From the NCBI RefSeq assembly GCF_964028355.1, contig NZ_OZ034761.1, positions 1,116,001 through 1,180,000 on the forward strand: 64,000 nucleotides of DNA, in the 5' to 3' direction. Under the pieces are notes generated by a model. That model was not told the origin of the DNA. It worked only from the letters and a program-made list of their open reading frames with translations, and did not search any database. The translations under genes and the position numbers were made by a program. Each line of letters opens with the position of its first letter. Position 1 is the first letter of the stretch. The stretch comes from Wolbachia endosymbiont (group B) of Gerris lacustris (GTDB taxonomy: Bacteria; Pseudomonadota; Alphaproteobacteria; Rickettsiales; Anaplasmataceae). This document shows positions 8,652 through 18,103 of the stretch, piece after piece.

Positions 8652-8728
8652 AAAAAGAACCTTGCATATAATATTTTCTACTATAGCTCAAAGGCTCCAG
8701 TAAACTCTGGAACCTTAAAATAAATGAA

Positions 8729-9850
8729 TTAAAGTGCCCTACAAGTTTCTTTACTATTTTCACGTACTTTGTCTGCCCATGAAAACAATTTTTCACTTAC
8801 TTCCTTCTGCTTTTCACTCCATATGCCACATCTAGTGAAATTACCTCTTTCTACCACTTCCTTAAGCTTCACTCCTCCAAAAAGGCAGTTTTTTCCTATT
8901 TCTTCGCCTCTTTTTTCTAATTCAGCCCACATTTCCTTATTTTCTACTCTCACTTGCACCTGATCTGCCTCTTGGTACAATACAATATTTAGCTTACCAA
9001 TGCTCGTAGGAAACTCTAACATGACAGAGCTGCCATTTGACATATCAGTATAGTTTCTTATACCTCCCTTCTCACTTTTAACCTCAACTGCATCATTGCC
9101 AATTTTTAAAATATTACTTCCTAACTCTCTCAGTATTTTGGCAACCTCTACTTTACTGTCCTCAGAAAATTCTATATATAATGTTGCATTGTCTATCTCG
9201 ATATCTATTAATTCTCCTTCTTGCACAGCACTTTCGCCAGCCTTCTCTAGTTCTTCTAGTCTCTTATCTATCTGTGGCTGAACTTCTGGCTGTAGCTCAT
9301 TATAGATTTCACCTATCAGTTTATTCTGTAGTAGAGTATCATGAAACTCTGCACCGCTTAGCATTAATTTACGTATTAGCTTTTTTCGATCACCTTTTTC
9401 TAATCTGTGAAAATGTGTACCTAATACTACATATTCTGCAAAACTCCATTCCCCATCATTACATGCATTTAGCCTTGCTCCAGAAGCTAGTACTTTGTCT
9501 ATAACTTTGTGCAATTCATTTACGTTTTTTGCCTCTACTATAGAACTCTTAAACCAGCTCAGCTTCTCTGTATTTGGCTTTATTTTTTGCAAAGCTGAGG
9601 CAAATGGATTTTTATCTTCTTGATCACTTACAGGTTTTGTGCCATATATATAATCAAGTCCTTTTCCATAGTTGATTTTGTTTTCGCGAACGTTTCTGCT
9701 AGGGAAAGGCATTGTATCTTCCAGTTTTATCTCCTTCTGGCTATTAATTTTACTCACAAATTTAGACTGCTCTATATCAACGCTTTCAAGAGCACCAAAT
9801 ATTTTCTTGTGATTAACATTAGTCTTTTTATTCTGATCTTTACTAGTCAT
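8729..9850 (-). CDS. WO-associated protein with conserved C-terminal domain (373 aa)
   Basis: A conserved WO protein of unknown function. The N-terminal ~100 residues are polar and variable. From about residue 95 it shares a domain with the 387-aa protein at 51133-52296 and with the C-terminal half of the ankyrin protein at 26265-28208. Landmarks are LASGARLN, FAEYVVLGTHF, LYIEFSEDSKVEVAKI, GSNILKIGN and GIRNYTDMSNGSS. The composition is that of a soluble mixed alpha/beta protein, with no signal peptide or membrane segment. It lies between XRE and RadC on one strand in both cassettes. Confidence 0.6.
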   Translation of the reverse strand: MTSKDQNKKTNVNHKKIFGALESVDIEQSKFVSKINSQKEIKLEDTMPFPSRNVRENKINYGKGLDYIYGTKPVSDQEDKNPFASALQKIKPNTEKLSWFKSSIVEAKNVNELHKVIDKVLASGARLNACNDGEWSFAEYVVLGTHFHRLEKGDRKKLIRKLMLSGAEFHDTLLQNKLIGEIYNELQPEVQPQIDKRLEELEKAGESAVQEGELIDIEIDNATLYIEFSEDSKVEVAKILRELGSNILKIGNDAVEVKSEKGGIRNYTDMSNGSSVMLEFPTSIGKLNIVLYQEADQVQVRVENKEMWAELEKRGEEIGKNCLFGGVKLKEVVERGNFTRCGIWSEKQKEVSEKLFSWADKVRENSKETCRAL

Positions 9851-9956
9851 ATAAACCTCATATTAAAAATACTTTTTAAGTGTACAATAAACTTTGTTAT
9901 TATACATTGTATTACTCATTATAAATTATAGTGAGTAGATTTGCAAATACTTTCTG

Positions 9957-10611
9957 CTATAACAATCCGTTTTCTCGAAAGCTGAAATAGCCCCCACTTG
10001 TGATGATAATATGATCAAATAATCTAACGCTTACAGTACTACATGCTGCTGCTAGGCTCTTTGTTACTGCTTGATCTTCTTCTGATGGTTCTAAATTCCC
10101 TCCAGGATGGTTGTGTGACATTATTACTAATGTTGCATTCTTTATTAATGCTTTTCTTATAATTTCCTTTATGTATACTGGTGCTTTTTCCATTTCACCA
10201 ATATAGGATTCTTCTCCAATTAGTTGACGCCTTTTATTCAAGTACAGTATTTTTACACATTCCCTTTCTGAGTGGCCTATACTTACGTTTAAGTACTCTA
10301 CTAGCCCTTGTAAGTCCATTATTGGCTCACTCTTGAGCTTTTCTCTCAGCACCCTTTCTAGTGTTTCCTTAACACATAATCATTGCTACTGCAGAATCAG
10401 TTACTCCTTCTATAACTTTCAGGTCATCCATTTCTCTACCTAAAATCCTTCCTACTCCTGCATAAGTATTCACCAAATTTTTAGCAATTTCTTGAGCTTG
10501 TGGCCTTTCATGCACTGCACTTAAAAACGTTTCCATTATTTCACGATCAAGTAGTGCTTTACCTTTGCTTTCTAATATTCTGAATTCTATTTCTTCTTTA
10601 CTTTTATTCAT
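9957..10611 (-). pseudogene. radC: RadC family protein, frameshifted
   Basis: Two adjacent reading frames (10611-10369 and 10352-9957) together equal the intact 218-aa RadC at 52404-53060. The first half ends at VTDSAVAMIMC and the second resumes at LREKLKSEPIMDLQ. Comparison shows ACGCACAT in the intact copy against ACACAT here, a 2-bp deletion near 10370. The second half keeps the JAMM metal-binding motif HNHPGGNLEPSEED. RadC proteins are MPN/JAMM-fold proteins common on mobile elements; their biochemical role is uncertain. Confidence 0.85.
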
Positions 10612-10781
10612 ATAATTTACCCTTCACTAACAACAAACTTTTTTTAAATATTTACTGCTGTTTTTTTATCAGCATTGGCATAAAGCCATAGATTTCGAGT
10701 GGAGTCAAATCAATTTCTCAATCTTTTTTACTTATTTTTTCATCAAGAAGTGAAGATATTAATATATGATGATTTTTTATT

Positions 10782-11693
10782 TTAAACTTGTTGAATTTCG
10801 TCTAAAGAGAGGCCTATCGTTTGCAAAATAATGTTGATTGGAATTCCTCCTTTCACTAAATCCTTTGCAATTTTCATTTTTTCTGCTCTTTTCACTTTCT
10901 CTTCGCAAATTTGTATGCTTTCAAACAGAGATTTTATTAGCGCATAGCGTAATTCTTTACTCCCAATTTTTTTGTATTCTTTTATTAAATCAGGTAGCTC
11001 ATCTTCTACTATCTCATCTTCCTCTATGAGCAGATCTGTAATGCTAATTGATAATGTTTCTGCTATTGCATATAATTTTTCCAGTGGAATGGCCACACGT
11101 CCTTGCTCATAGTTGCTTATTTCGTCACGTGTTGTATCCATTTTCTCAGCCAAATCCTTTTGAGTATACTCTCTCACTAGTCTCCATTCTTTTATCTTCT
11201 TTCCTATTTGGCAGTAAATAGAACCTCCTTTTTCTTCAACACATTCATCAGCAGAGAGACCAATTGTTTTTGCAACAATATCAACAGAAACTCCTCCTTT
11301 AACCAGACCCTTTGCAATTTTTATTTTCTCTGCTTTTTTACTACTTTTCTCACTAATTTGAACAAACTTGGTTAGTAAACAAAATATCTTACGTAACTCT
11401 TGATCATTAATCTTTTTATATTCTCTTACTAAATTTAATATTTCTTCCCCCTCATCTTCAAGACAGATTTTTTCATTTGATACAGGAATAAGATCCTTAA
11501 TATTAATTGATAATATCTCTGCCATAGCGTATAACTTCTCAATCGAAATTTTACGTGTTCCTTTTTCATATTGTAGTACTATTTGATACGTTACGCCGAT
11601 TTTTCCCGCTAAATCTTTTTGAGTATAGCCTCGCTTTAACCTCCAGCTCCTTACTTTTTGTGCTATCTGATACCTTATAGAGATATTTGCCAT
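10782..11693 (-). CDS. XRE-family transcriptional regulator with two HTH domains
   Basis: A second double-HTH regulator. I chose the ATG at 11693 (MANISIRYQIAQ) because the paralogue at 53232-54152 begins at the matching place (MAKHTTVSIRYQIAQ); an upstream ATG would add nine hydrophobic, unconserved residues. HTH 1 (VRSWRLKRGYTQKDLAGKIG) and HTH 2 (IKEWRLVREYTQKDLAEKMD) are each followed by a tail motif such as IAKGLVKGGVSVDIVAKTIG. It is divergently transcribed from the Rpn nuclease gene, with a 129-bp intergenic region that holds the nuclease promoter, so it may regulate that promoter and its own. Confidence 0.85.
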   Translation of the reverse strand: MANISIRYQIAQKVRSWRLKRGYTQKDLAGKIGVTYQIVLQYEKGTRKISIEKLYAMAEILSINIKDLIPVSNEKICLEDEGEEILNLVREYKKINDQELRKIFCLLTKFVQISEKSSKKAEKIKIAKGLVKGGVSVDIVAKTIGLSADECVEEKGGSIYCQIGKKIKEWRLVREYTQKDLAEKMDTTRDEISNYEQGRVAIPLEKLYAIAETLSISITDLLIEEDEIVEDELPDLIKEYKKIGSKELRYALIKSLFESIQICEEKVKRAEKMKIAKDLVKGGIPINIILQTIGLSLDEIQQV

Positions 11694-11766
11694 AAATATT
11701 ATACAGTTTAATACTACCAAATAAAGATATACAAAAGGGATGCTTCTTTCTATGTTTGAATTTTAG

Positions 11767-11795
11767 TTGAATATTTCTTCACAATTGTGTATAAT
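11767..11795 (+). promoter_or_regulatory. Sigma70-like promoter of the Rpn nuclease gene
   Basis: TTGAAT, a 17-bp spacer, then TATAAT, ending 27 bp before the ATG at 11823. Both boxes and spacer length are conserved in front of the paralogue (54225-54253). Confidence 0.7.
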
Positions 11796-11822
11796 TATCA
11801 ATGCTTTTTAGGTTAATTCGTC

Positions 11823-12740
11823 ATGGCTCTTTCGAAGTTTCTCGATCCCAAGAATGATATATCATTTAAGCGCATCTTTGGTACTGAAAAAAATAAAGAT
11901 ATTCTTATTCACTTCCTTAATGATATTCTCGGCTTTTCCGGAAAAAATGCAATACAGGATATAGAGTTTTTAAGTACTATTCAAGACCCTGATATTGCTT
12001 CTAAAAAACAAAGCATTGTTGATGTTCTTTGTAGAGATGAAAATGGGCTGCAAGTGATAGTTGAAATGCAGGTCGCTAAAACTAAAGGCTTTGAAAAACG
12101 TGCCCAATACTATGCCGCTAAAGCTTATTCAAGACAAGTTGATAAAGGCGATCAATACCATGACCTTAAGGAAATTATTTTTATTGCTATAGCAGATTGT
12201 ATACTGTTTCCTGATAAATCCGAGTACAAATCAAAGCATACTATTCGAGATGAAGATACTAATGAACATGATCTAAAAGATTTTTACTTTATATTTATTG
12301 AGTTGCCTAAATTTCCAAAAACCAAAGAAGATCAGCTTTCAAGTATAGTTGAAAAATGGGTCTACTTCTTTAGATATGCAGACGAAACTAGTGAAGAAGA
12401 GCTAGAGAGAATAATAGGAAGTGATCTAATAATTAAAAGAGCATATGAAGAACTAAATAGATTCAACTGGTCAGAAAAAGAATTTATAGCCTATGAACAA
12501 GAGATCAAGCGTATTCGTGATGAACAGGCTGTCCTTGCTCAAAAACTCGATGATGCTACTCACAAAGGTAGACAAGAAGGCATACAAATCGGCCATGAAC
12601 AAGGTAAAATTGAAGGTAAAATTGAAGGTAAAATTGAAGTTGCCAAAAACTCACTCAAGGCCGGTGTCTCTATAGATGTTATAACTCAAATTACCGGTCT
12701 CTCTCATTCTGAAATTTTGCAACTTAAGAAAAAAACATAA
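11823..12740 (+). CDS. Rpn family PD-(D/E)XK nuclease / putative transposase
   Basis: A 305-aa protein of the Rpn (recombination-promoting nuclease) family. It starts with FLDPKNDISFKRIFGTEKNK, and the catalytic core is IVDVLCRDENG...VIVEMQ (Asp, then Glu-x-Gln), followed by EKRAQYYAAKAYS. The C-terminal part is a charged helix with three GKIE repeats and ends in VAKNSLKAGVSIDVITQITG. Rpn proteins are reported as endonucleases that stimulate recombination. It is transcribed away from the XRE regulator. The paralogue in cassette 2 lacks the GKIE repeats. Confidence 0.85.
   Translation: MALSKFLDPKNDISFKRIFGTEKNKDILIHFLNDILGFSGKNAIQDIEFLSTIQDPDIASKKQSIVDVLCRDENGLQVIVEMQVAKTKGFEKRAQYYAAKAYSRQVDKGDQYHDLKEIIFIAIADCILFPDKSEYKSKHTIRDEDTNEHDLKDFYFIFIELPKFPKTKEDQLSSIVEKWVYFFRYADETSEEELERIIGSDLIIKRAYEELNRFNWSEKEFIAYEQEIKRIRDEQAVLAQKLDDATHKGRQEGIQIGHEQGKIEGKIEGKIEVAKNSLKAGVSIDVITQITGLSHSEILQLKKKT
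12604..12639 (+). repeat. Three tandem 12-bp units coding GKIE
   Basis: GGTAAAATTGAA occurs three times in a row inside the Rpn gene. It gives an in-frame GKIEGKIEGKIE stretch that is absent from the paralogue at 54281-55234, so it is prone to length variation. Confidence 0.8.
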
Positions 12741-12936
12741 TCCCTACTTATTCACTTAAACATTTATGAAAACCTTCTCTAAGTTAGAAATATCCCCTAA
12801 TTAAGAATCTAGTGAACTGTCTAAAATGGCTATAAAGATTGCACATAGAATTATATAAACTACTATCATAACGTTACCCAAACTTCTATACCAAAGCTAC
12901 GTGCTGTAAATTCAATATGGAAGACACATTAACCAC
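12741..12936. other. Intergenic region conserved in both cassettes
   Basis: No ORF seen. The sequence (for example AACTGTCTAAAA and ATAACGTTACCCAAACTTCTAT) is repeated almost unchanged at 55235-55440, after the second Rpn gene. Confidence 0.6.
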
Positions 12937-13047
12937 TTAGCATTTAATGTCTACTTCATCCATTTTAGTATTAGAACCATCAAACTTGATACTGGGACCT
13001 ACCACCCCCACTTTAAATTCTATTGTAAACTTTCCACTATTTGGCAT
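12937..13047 (-). CDS. Conserved small ORF (36 aa)
   Basis: ATG at 13047, stop at 12937. The product begins MPNSGKFTIEFKV and ends SIKFDGSNTKMDEVDIKC. A 36-aa relative occupies the same place in cassette 2 (55441-55551), with the same last ~18 residues apart from two substitutions and a variable middle, and both are in frame from ATG to stop. Conservation of the reading frame despite divergence suggests it is translated. Function is unknown. It could instead be the C-terminal end of a gene decayed in both copies. Confidence 0.5.
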   Translation of the reverse strand: MPNSGKFTIEFKVGVVGPSIKFDGSNTKMDEVDIKC

Positions 13048-13069
13048 ATTATATCTTTCATATTCTCAT

Positions 13070-16000
13070 TTACCTACTCAAATTATTTTCAAGCTTGGTT
13101 ACTCTCACACCAGAAAGACAAGTTGATACTTTATCCTTTTGTAGGACATTTGTACAAAAGCGCTTCTTGGACTTTTCTAAAACTTTATCTAACCCAACAT
13201 TACCACTAAATTCAACTCCTCTTTCCAAGCTTGCTATTATTTCTGGATACGCATCTTTAAGTTCAACACGTATTCTAGCTTGTTCTTTTGATTCTAGGTT
13301 TCTTATTTTATCTTCTACAAATGAATTAAATTTTTTAAGAGCAAATTCAACTGCAACTCTGCTGCTTGGCACAACTTCTACTCCTTTACTCATTAAACCT
13401 TGATAGCGTCTACTTGGAGTATTATCTAACGCATCGGCAACACAACTCGCAAGAGCAATATTTTCATTATTTAGGAATTTATTCCAACCAACAGATGCTG
13501 TACTTTGTGGTATGTTTTTATTATCACTTTTTACATTATTCTTGTCTGCAACGTTGTATTGAGAGGGTAATGCAGGAATTATAGAGAAAGTGCTGGCTGC
13601 TAATTTTTTCGCCCAAGAAATACAATTATTTATCCATGAAGATGGTCTTGTACCACTACTTGCTGCTACCTCAGGTTGATTATTTGAATTTATAGCAAGA
13701 GGTTTACGTGATAAGTAACCATGATGATGACGGCGTCTGCGTTGTAAAGGTTTTTCCTTATTACCTTTAGTATTAGCTACTTGATTCACAAACTCCCCAA
13801 CTCCAGTTTGATTAGAGCCATCTAGCAAGTGATCACCTAACCTTCCTGGTAACACTGAGAGCTGAGAGTCTGACTTGTTTCTAGCCCTTATAGCTTCTAG
13901 GGAATCAGAACCTGCTTTACCATCTAATTCTTGTATATCACGTTTCTTGTGAATAGACCCACAATTTTCAATCTTCCAAGTACCTTGTCTAATATACTCT
14001 CCTGGAATCCAAGTAAATACTCTTCGCCTATTATCATCATATTTAGCATAATCAGCAGCATACAAATACTCTTTAGATTTCACATTCATTATATAAATAT
14101 CATCACCATAAGGTTCAACTCTCCACAGACTTTGTTCATCTTTTCCTCCTGGAACCCAAGTAAATACCCTTCGCCTATCTTTATCATAATTTAAATCATC
14201 ACTAGCAGCATATAAATATTCATTAAATTCAACATTCATTATAGAATAACTATCACCATAAGGCTCTATCTTCCATTTTAATTCGCCATCCTTTTTATCC
14301 CCTGGAATCCAAGTAAACACTCTTCTTCTCTTGTCATCATAATTAAAATCACTACTAGCAGCATATAAATACTCATTTTGATAAAGATTTTTAATACATA
14401 CTTTTGATGAAAACACTGCATTTTTTATTGATTCCGGTAATTTATTTTTTAATTCTTCAAAGTGAGATATTTGTTCTTTATTATTTATCTTCTCCATAAC
14501 TTCCTTTATACAATAGGCTAACTTCAGTATTGGACCATCATTAAAGTCACTTGCTTCAATAGTAGCACCTCTATTTAGTAGAAAGTCAATTATATCCGAC
14601 TTATTATATTGAGCAGCTACGCACAGAGGTACTTGACCATTTTTGTCTTTCGCTTTAGTATCAGCTCCTTTCTCAATGAGAAACTCAGTAGCTCCTAAAC
14701 ATCCTCTCCGTGCAGCATAGTGTAGTGATGTCCAACCATCTTTATCAGCATTATCAACGCTTACTCCTTTGCTTAGGAAAAGCTCTATAATATTTTTATT
14801 ATTGTTCTCACTAGCAACATGAATAGGTTTTTTACCAGAGTTGTCTGCAGTATTAATATTGGCTCCTTTCTCAATGAGAAACGTAGCACTATCTAATTCA
14901 CTAAACTCAGCAGCATAGTGTAAAGGGGTCGAACCATTTTTATCAGTTTCATCAACGCTTACTCCCTGGTTCAGAAGAAACTCTGTAATATTCACGTGAT
15001 TATTCATAACAGCAAAGTGAATAGGAGTCCTGCCAAGTATATCTTTAGCATTGATATTAGCTCCCTTTTCTAATAAAAACTTTACAATCTCTAAATGTCC
15101 TCCCCGTGCAGCCCAGTGTAGTAGTGTGCAGCCATATTTATCAGTAACATTAACACCACCCTCGTTCTCAACAATAAACTTGACTGTACCTAAGTTACCG
15201 ATCCAAGCAAAATAGTATGCACCATGCTCATCCTTGCTCACCCCCTGAGCAATAAGACTTTTTATCCTCTCAAGATCACTACTTTGTACAGTTATTAATA
15301 ATTCTTTATCTAAGTGTGCCTGCCTCAAAATCTTGATTATACTTGAGTCTGCAACATCTAGAGGAGTTCTATCATTACTATCTTCAGCATCGATATCAGC
15401 GCCTTTACTTATCAGATACTTCACTGCATTCAAGCGACCAAATCTTGAAACATAATGTAGACAAGTAGCACCATCATTATCCCTAACATTAATATCAACT
15501 CCTTCTTTTATAAGATACCCTGCTATATCTAAACGATTATTAATAAAAGCAAAATGTAACAGCGTCAAACCATCCTCACTTTGAATATCTAAACTAGCAC
15601 CTTGATTTACAAGGTCTTGAACTTTACTAAGATCACCACTTTGTACTACAACCAATAGCTCCTTACATAATTCCAATTGTTTTTTACTTAAATATCCTAT
15701 AACACTGATATGGTTCCTATCAATAGCAACGTCTAGTGGTGTTTTTCCATACTTATCCTTGATGTTTATATTTGCCTTTTTATCACGTACAAAATATTCT
15801 ACTAAACCTAAGTAACCGTTCCAAGAGGCAAAATATAGAGGTGTTCTACCATTTTTATCAGCATCATTGATACTTGCCCCTTTTCTGAGAAGAACTTCTA
15901 TGATATCTTTATTGTTTCTCTTTGCAGCACAATGTATAGGTTTCTCACCAAAAATGTTCTCAGCACTAATATTTGCACCTTTTTCTATCAAGAACCTTAC

Positions 16001-18034
16001 AACCTCTAAATGACCTTTCAATGCAGATCCATGCATAGGTGTCCAACCATCTTCATTAGAAGCATTGACATCAACACCTTTCTCAACAAGATACTGAGCT
16101 ATAGTCAAATACCCTTTCAATGCAGCGTTATGAAAAGGGGTATTACCATCTTTATCTTCAGCATCAACGCTAGCCCCTTGATTAACAAGATTTTTCACTT
16201 CACTAAGATTTCCAATCTTTGTAGCACTCAACAATTCTTTATCTAGTTCTGCTTTTCTTGAAGATCTTGTCGTATCTGAGTTGAGATCAGTATGTGAACT
16301 AGAGATATCCCTTCTTTTCACAGCATGCCCACAATCTTCAATATTCCATTTAAATTGATCACTCTTTGAATTCTTTGGAATCCAAGTAAATACTCTCCTC
16401 CTCTCGTCATCATAATTAAAATGATCAACAGCAGCATATAAATATTCGTTAAGTTCAACATTCATTATATAACAGCTGCTACCAATAGGTTCTATCTTCC
16501 ATGTATCTCGTCCAACTCTGCCCCCCGGAATCCAAGTAAACACTTTCCTCCTCTCGTTATCATAATTAAAATAATCAACAGCACCGTATAAATATTCATT
16601 AAATTCAACATTCATTATAGAATAATCATCACCATCAAGTTTAATTTCCCATCTAAATTTATCATCCTTTTCATCTTTTGGAATCCAAGTAAATACTCTC
16701 CTTCTATCATCATCATAACTCAAATAATTACTAGCAGCATATAAATATTCATTATGATCAATATTTTTAATGCATACTTTTGACGCAAATACTATATTCT
16801 TTACTGACTCTGGTAATTTACTTTTTAGCCTTTTAAGATCAGATCTTTTTTCTGAATCGAGACTAGAATATTTATCAAAACTCGTTGCCTCTTTAATAGA
16901 GTAAGCTAACTTAAATATTGCACTATTATTTAAATCACCATTCCTTTGCATTGCATCAAACACAGCTACATAACCTGATATACTCTGATCAACATTATTA
17001 TGACTGCGTACATAACTTAATATTTCTTTCGTATCTACTCTCCCATACACCTCATTTATAACTCCTTTAATTATATCATCAAACAGCTTTCCATCTGATT
17101 TATAAATTTCATTAGCAAGTTCATTAACTGAACTATACCTATTACGCAACATGCCATCCTTTAGCTTCTCTTTTGTTACACTTCTTATTGAATATCTTAA
17201 CTCCTCTACAAAAAACTCTGCCCATCTTCTTACGTTAGATGAAGTATCTGCTTGATTTATAATTTCCTTTTTTGCACTTTTAACTATCCCCATCATCTTA
17301 TATGGGTCGTTACTTTTAGCTTCAATACTAGCATTCTTATCAAGGAAGAATTTGACAATATCTAAGCTACCATTGCAAGCAGCTATACGAAGAGATGTTC
17401 TACCATTTTTATCTTTAGCTCCAATGTCAGCACCTCTCTCAACAAGAAACTTAGCTATATTCAAATTGCCTTGCTGAGCAGCCCAGTGCAGAGGGTTACA
17501 ACCATAGATGTCTTTATCTTTAACACTAAAGTGCTTTCTCTCAAAAAGAATTTCTACTATGTCTAATCTACCTTCTTGAATAGCCACATATAAAGGTGTT
17601 AATTCATGCTTACTTTCAGTATTAATACTTTCAATTTTTCTAATTAAACCTTTAGCTTCATTAATATTGTTTTGCACTATAGCATCAAACATGTGCTCCT
17701 TTAATAAAGTTACTTTCTCCTTATTAAAGTCCTCTATAACATCTTTCGAATTACAAGCAGAAAATATGCATTTCGCATTAGCAACTGTTGTATCATTAAA
17801 AGCAAACATCATCTCCCTTCCTGGTTGATAGGTATTCCAATTTTCTACTTTTACAAGAGTATTATTTTTATGTGATAGTAATAGATTATCATTGATAACT
17901 TTCATATTGAAATCTAATATAGACTTATCTTTTAAATCAACTAAACCAACATCATGGTTATTAACAGGTTGATTATGATAAATCTGTAACCCTTGTTCTT
18001 CTGGACGATAGTATCTGAAAGAGTTAGGGTTCAT
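13070..18034 (-). CDS. Giant ankyrin / beta-trefoil / latrotoxin-CTD-like toxin (1654 aa)
   Basis: Residues ~140-240 hold about three ankyrin repeats. Residues ~375-570 are a linker plus three ~47-aa units with the pattern NEYLYAA...RRRVFTWIP...W.IE, the three-fold layout of a beta-trefoil, closed by KRRDIS. About 17 ankyrin repeats follow (~595-1160). A second linker plus three-unit trefoil module (~1165-1355) closes with KKRDIQ. At ~1430 lies RRRRHHHGYLSRKPLA, a furin-like basic site, before a ~220-aa C-terminal domain resembling the latrotoxin C-terminal domain reported from WO. No signal peptide is visible. The gene lies 69 bp after cifB on the same strand and is probably co-transcribed. 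A host-targeted toxin or effector is inferred, not shown. Confidence 0.75.
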   Translation of the reverse strand: MNPNSFRYYRPEEQGLQIYHNQPVNNHDVGLVDLKDKSILDFNMKVINDNLLLSHKNNTLVKVENWNTYQPGREMMFAFNDTTVANAKCIFSACNSKDVIEDFNKEKVTLLKEHMFDAIVQNNINEAKGLIRKIESINTESKHELTPLYVAIQEGRLDIVEILFERKHFSVKDKDIYGCNPLHWAAQQGNLNIAKFLVERGADIGAKDKNGRTSLRIAACNGSLDIVKFFLDKNASIEAKSNDPYKMMGIVKSAKKEIINQADTSSNVRRWAEFFVEELRYSIRSVTKEKLKDGMLRNRYSSVNELANEIYKSDGKLFDDIIKGVINEVYGRVDTKEILSYVRSHNNVDQSISGYVAVFDAMQRNGDLNNSAIFKLAYSIKEATSFDKYSSLDSEKRSDLKRLKSKLPESVKNIVFASKVCIKNIDHNEYLYAASNYLSYDDDRRRVFTWIPKDEKDDKFRWEIKLDGDDYSIMNVEFNEYLYGAVDYFNYDNERRKVFTWIPGGRVGRDTWKIEPIGSSCYIMNVELNEYLYAAVDHFNYDDERRRVFTWIPKNSKSDQFKWNIEDCGHAVKRRDISSSHTDLNSDTTRSSRKAELDKELLSATKIGNLSEVKNLVNQGASVDAEDKDGNTPFHNAALKGYLTIAQYLVEKGVDVNASNEDGWTPMHGSALKGHLEVVRFLIEKGANISAENIFGEKPIHCAAKRNNKDIIEVLLRKGASINDADKNGRTPLYFASWNGYLGLVEYFVRDKKANINIKDKYGKTPLDVAIDRNHISVIGYLSKKQLELCKELLVVVQSGDLSKVQDLVNQGASLDIQSEDGLTLLHFAFINNRLDIAGYLIKEGVDINVRDNDGATCLHYVSRFGRLNAVKYLISKGADIDAEDSNDRTPLDVADSSIIKILRQAHLDKELLITVQSSDLERIKSLIAQGVSKDEHGAYYFAWIGNLGTVKFIVENEGGVNVTDKYGCTLLHWAARGGHLEIVKFLLEKGANINAKDILGRTPIHFAVMNNHVNITEFLLNQGVSVDETDKNGSTPLHYAAEFSELDSATFLIEKGANINTADNSGKKPIHVASENNNKNIIELFLSKGVSVDNADKDGWTSLHYAARRGCLGATEFLIEKGADTKAKDKNGQVPLCVAAQYNKSDIIDFLLNRGATIEASDFNDGPILKLAYCIKEVMEKINNKEQISHFEELKNKLPESIKNAVFSSKVCIKNLYQNEYLYAASSDFNYDDKRRRVFTWIPGDKKDGELKWKIEPYGDSYSIMNVEFNEYLYAASDDLNYDKDRRRVFTWVPGGKDEQSLWRVEPYGDDIYIMNVKSKEYLYAADYAKYDDNRRRVFTWIPGEYIRQGTWKIENCGSIHKKRDIQELDGKAGSDSLEAIRARNKSDSQLSVLPGRLGDHLLDGSNQTGVGEFVNQVANTKGNKEKPLQRRRRHHHGYLSRKPLAINSNNQPEVAASSGTRPSSWINNCISWAKKLAASTFSIIPALPSQYNVADKNNVKSDNKNIPQSTASVGWNKFLNNENIALASCVADALDNTPSRRYQGLMSKGVEVVPSSRVAVEFALKKFNSFVEDKIRNLESKEQARIRVELKDAYPEIIASLERGVEFSGNVGLDKVLEKSKKRFCTNVLQKDKVSTCLSGVRVTKLENNLSR

Positions 18035-18103
18035 TTCTACATGATCAAGCCTTAAGTTTGTACTATCAATTTTATAAAGCTCATTGTTTATTTGTAATAC
18101 AAT

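Larger units (their letters stand above)
7541..13047. repeat. Regulatory cassette 1 (duplicated in cassette 2)
   Basis: Order and sequence (XRE, 373/387-aa protein, RadC, XRE, Rpn nuclease, small ORF) are repeated at 50889-55551 in the same orientation, with divergence of a few to over ten percent by eye, so the duplication is not recent. Confidence 0.85.

Noticed and set aside
9096..9931. Several plus-strand ORFs over 60 aa
   Set aside because: Antisense shadows of the 373-aa gene, whose paralogue confirms the coding strand.
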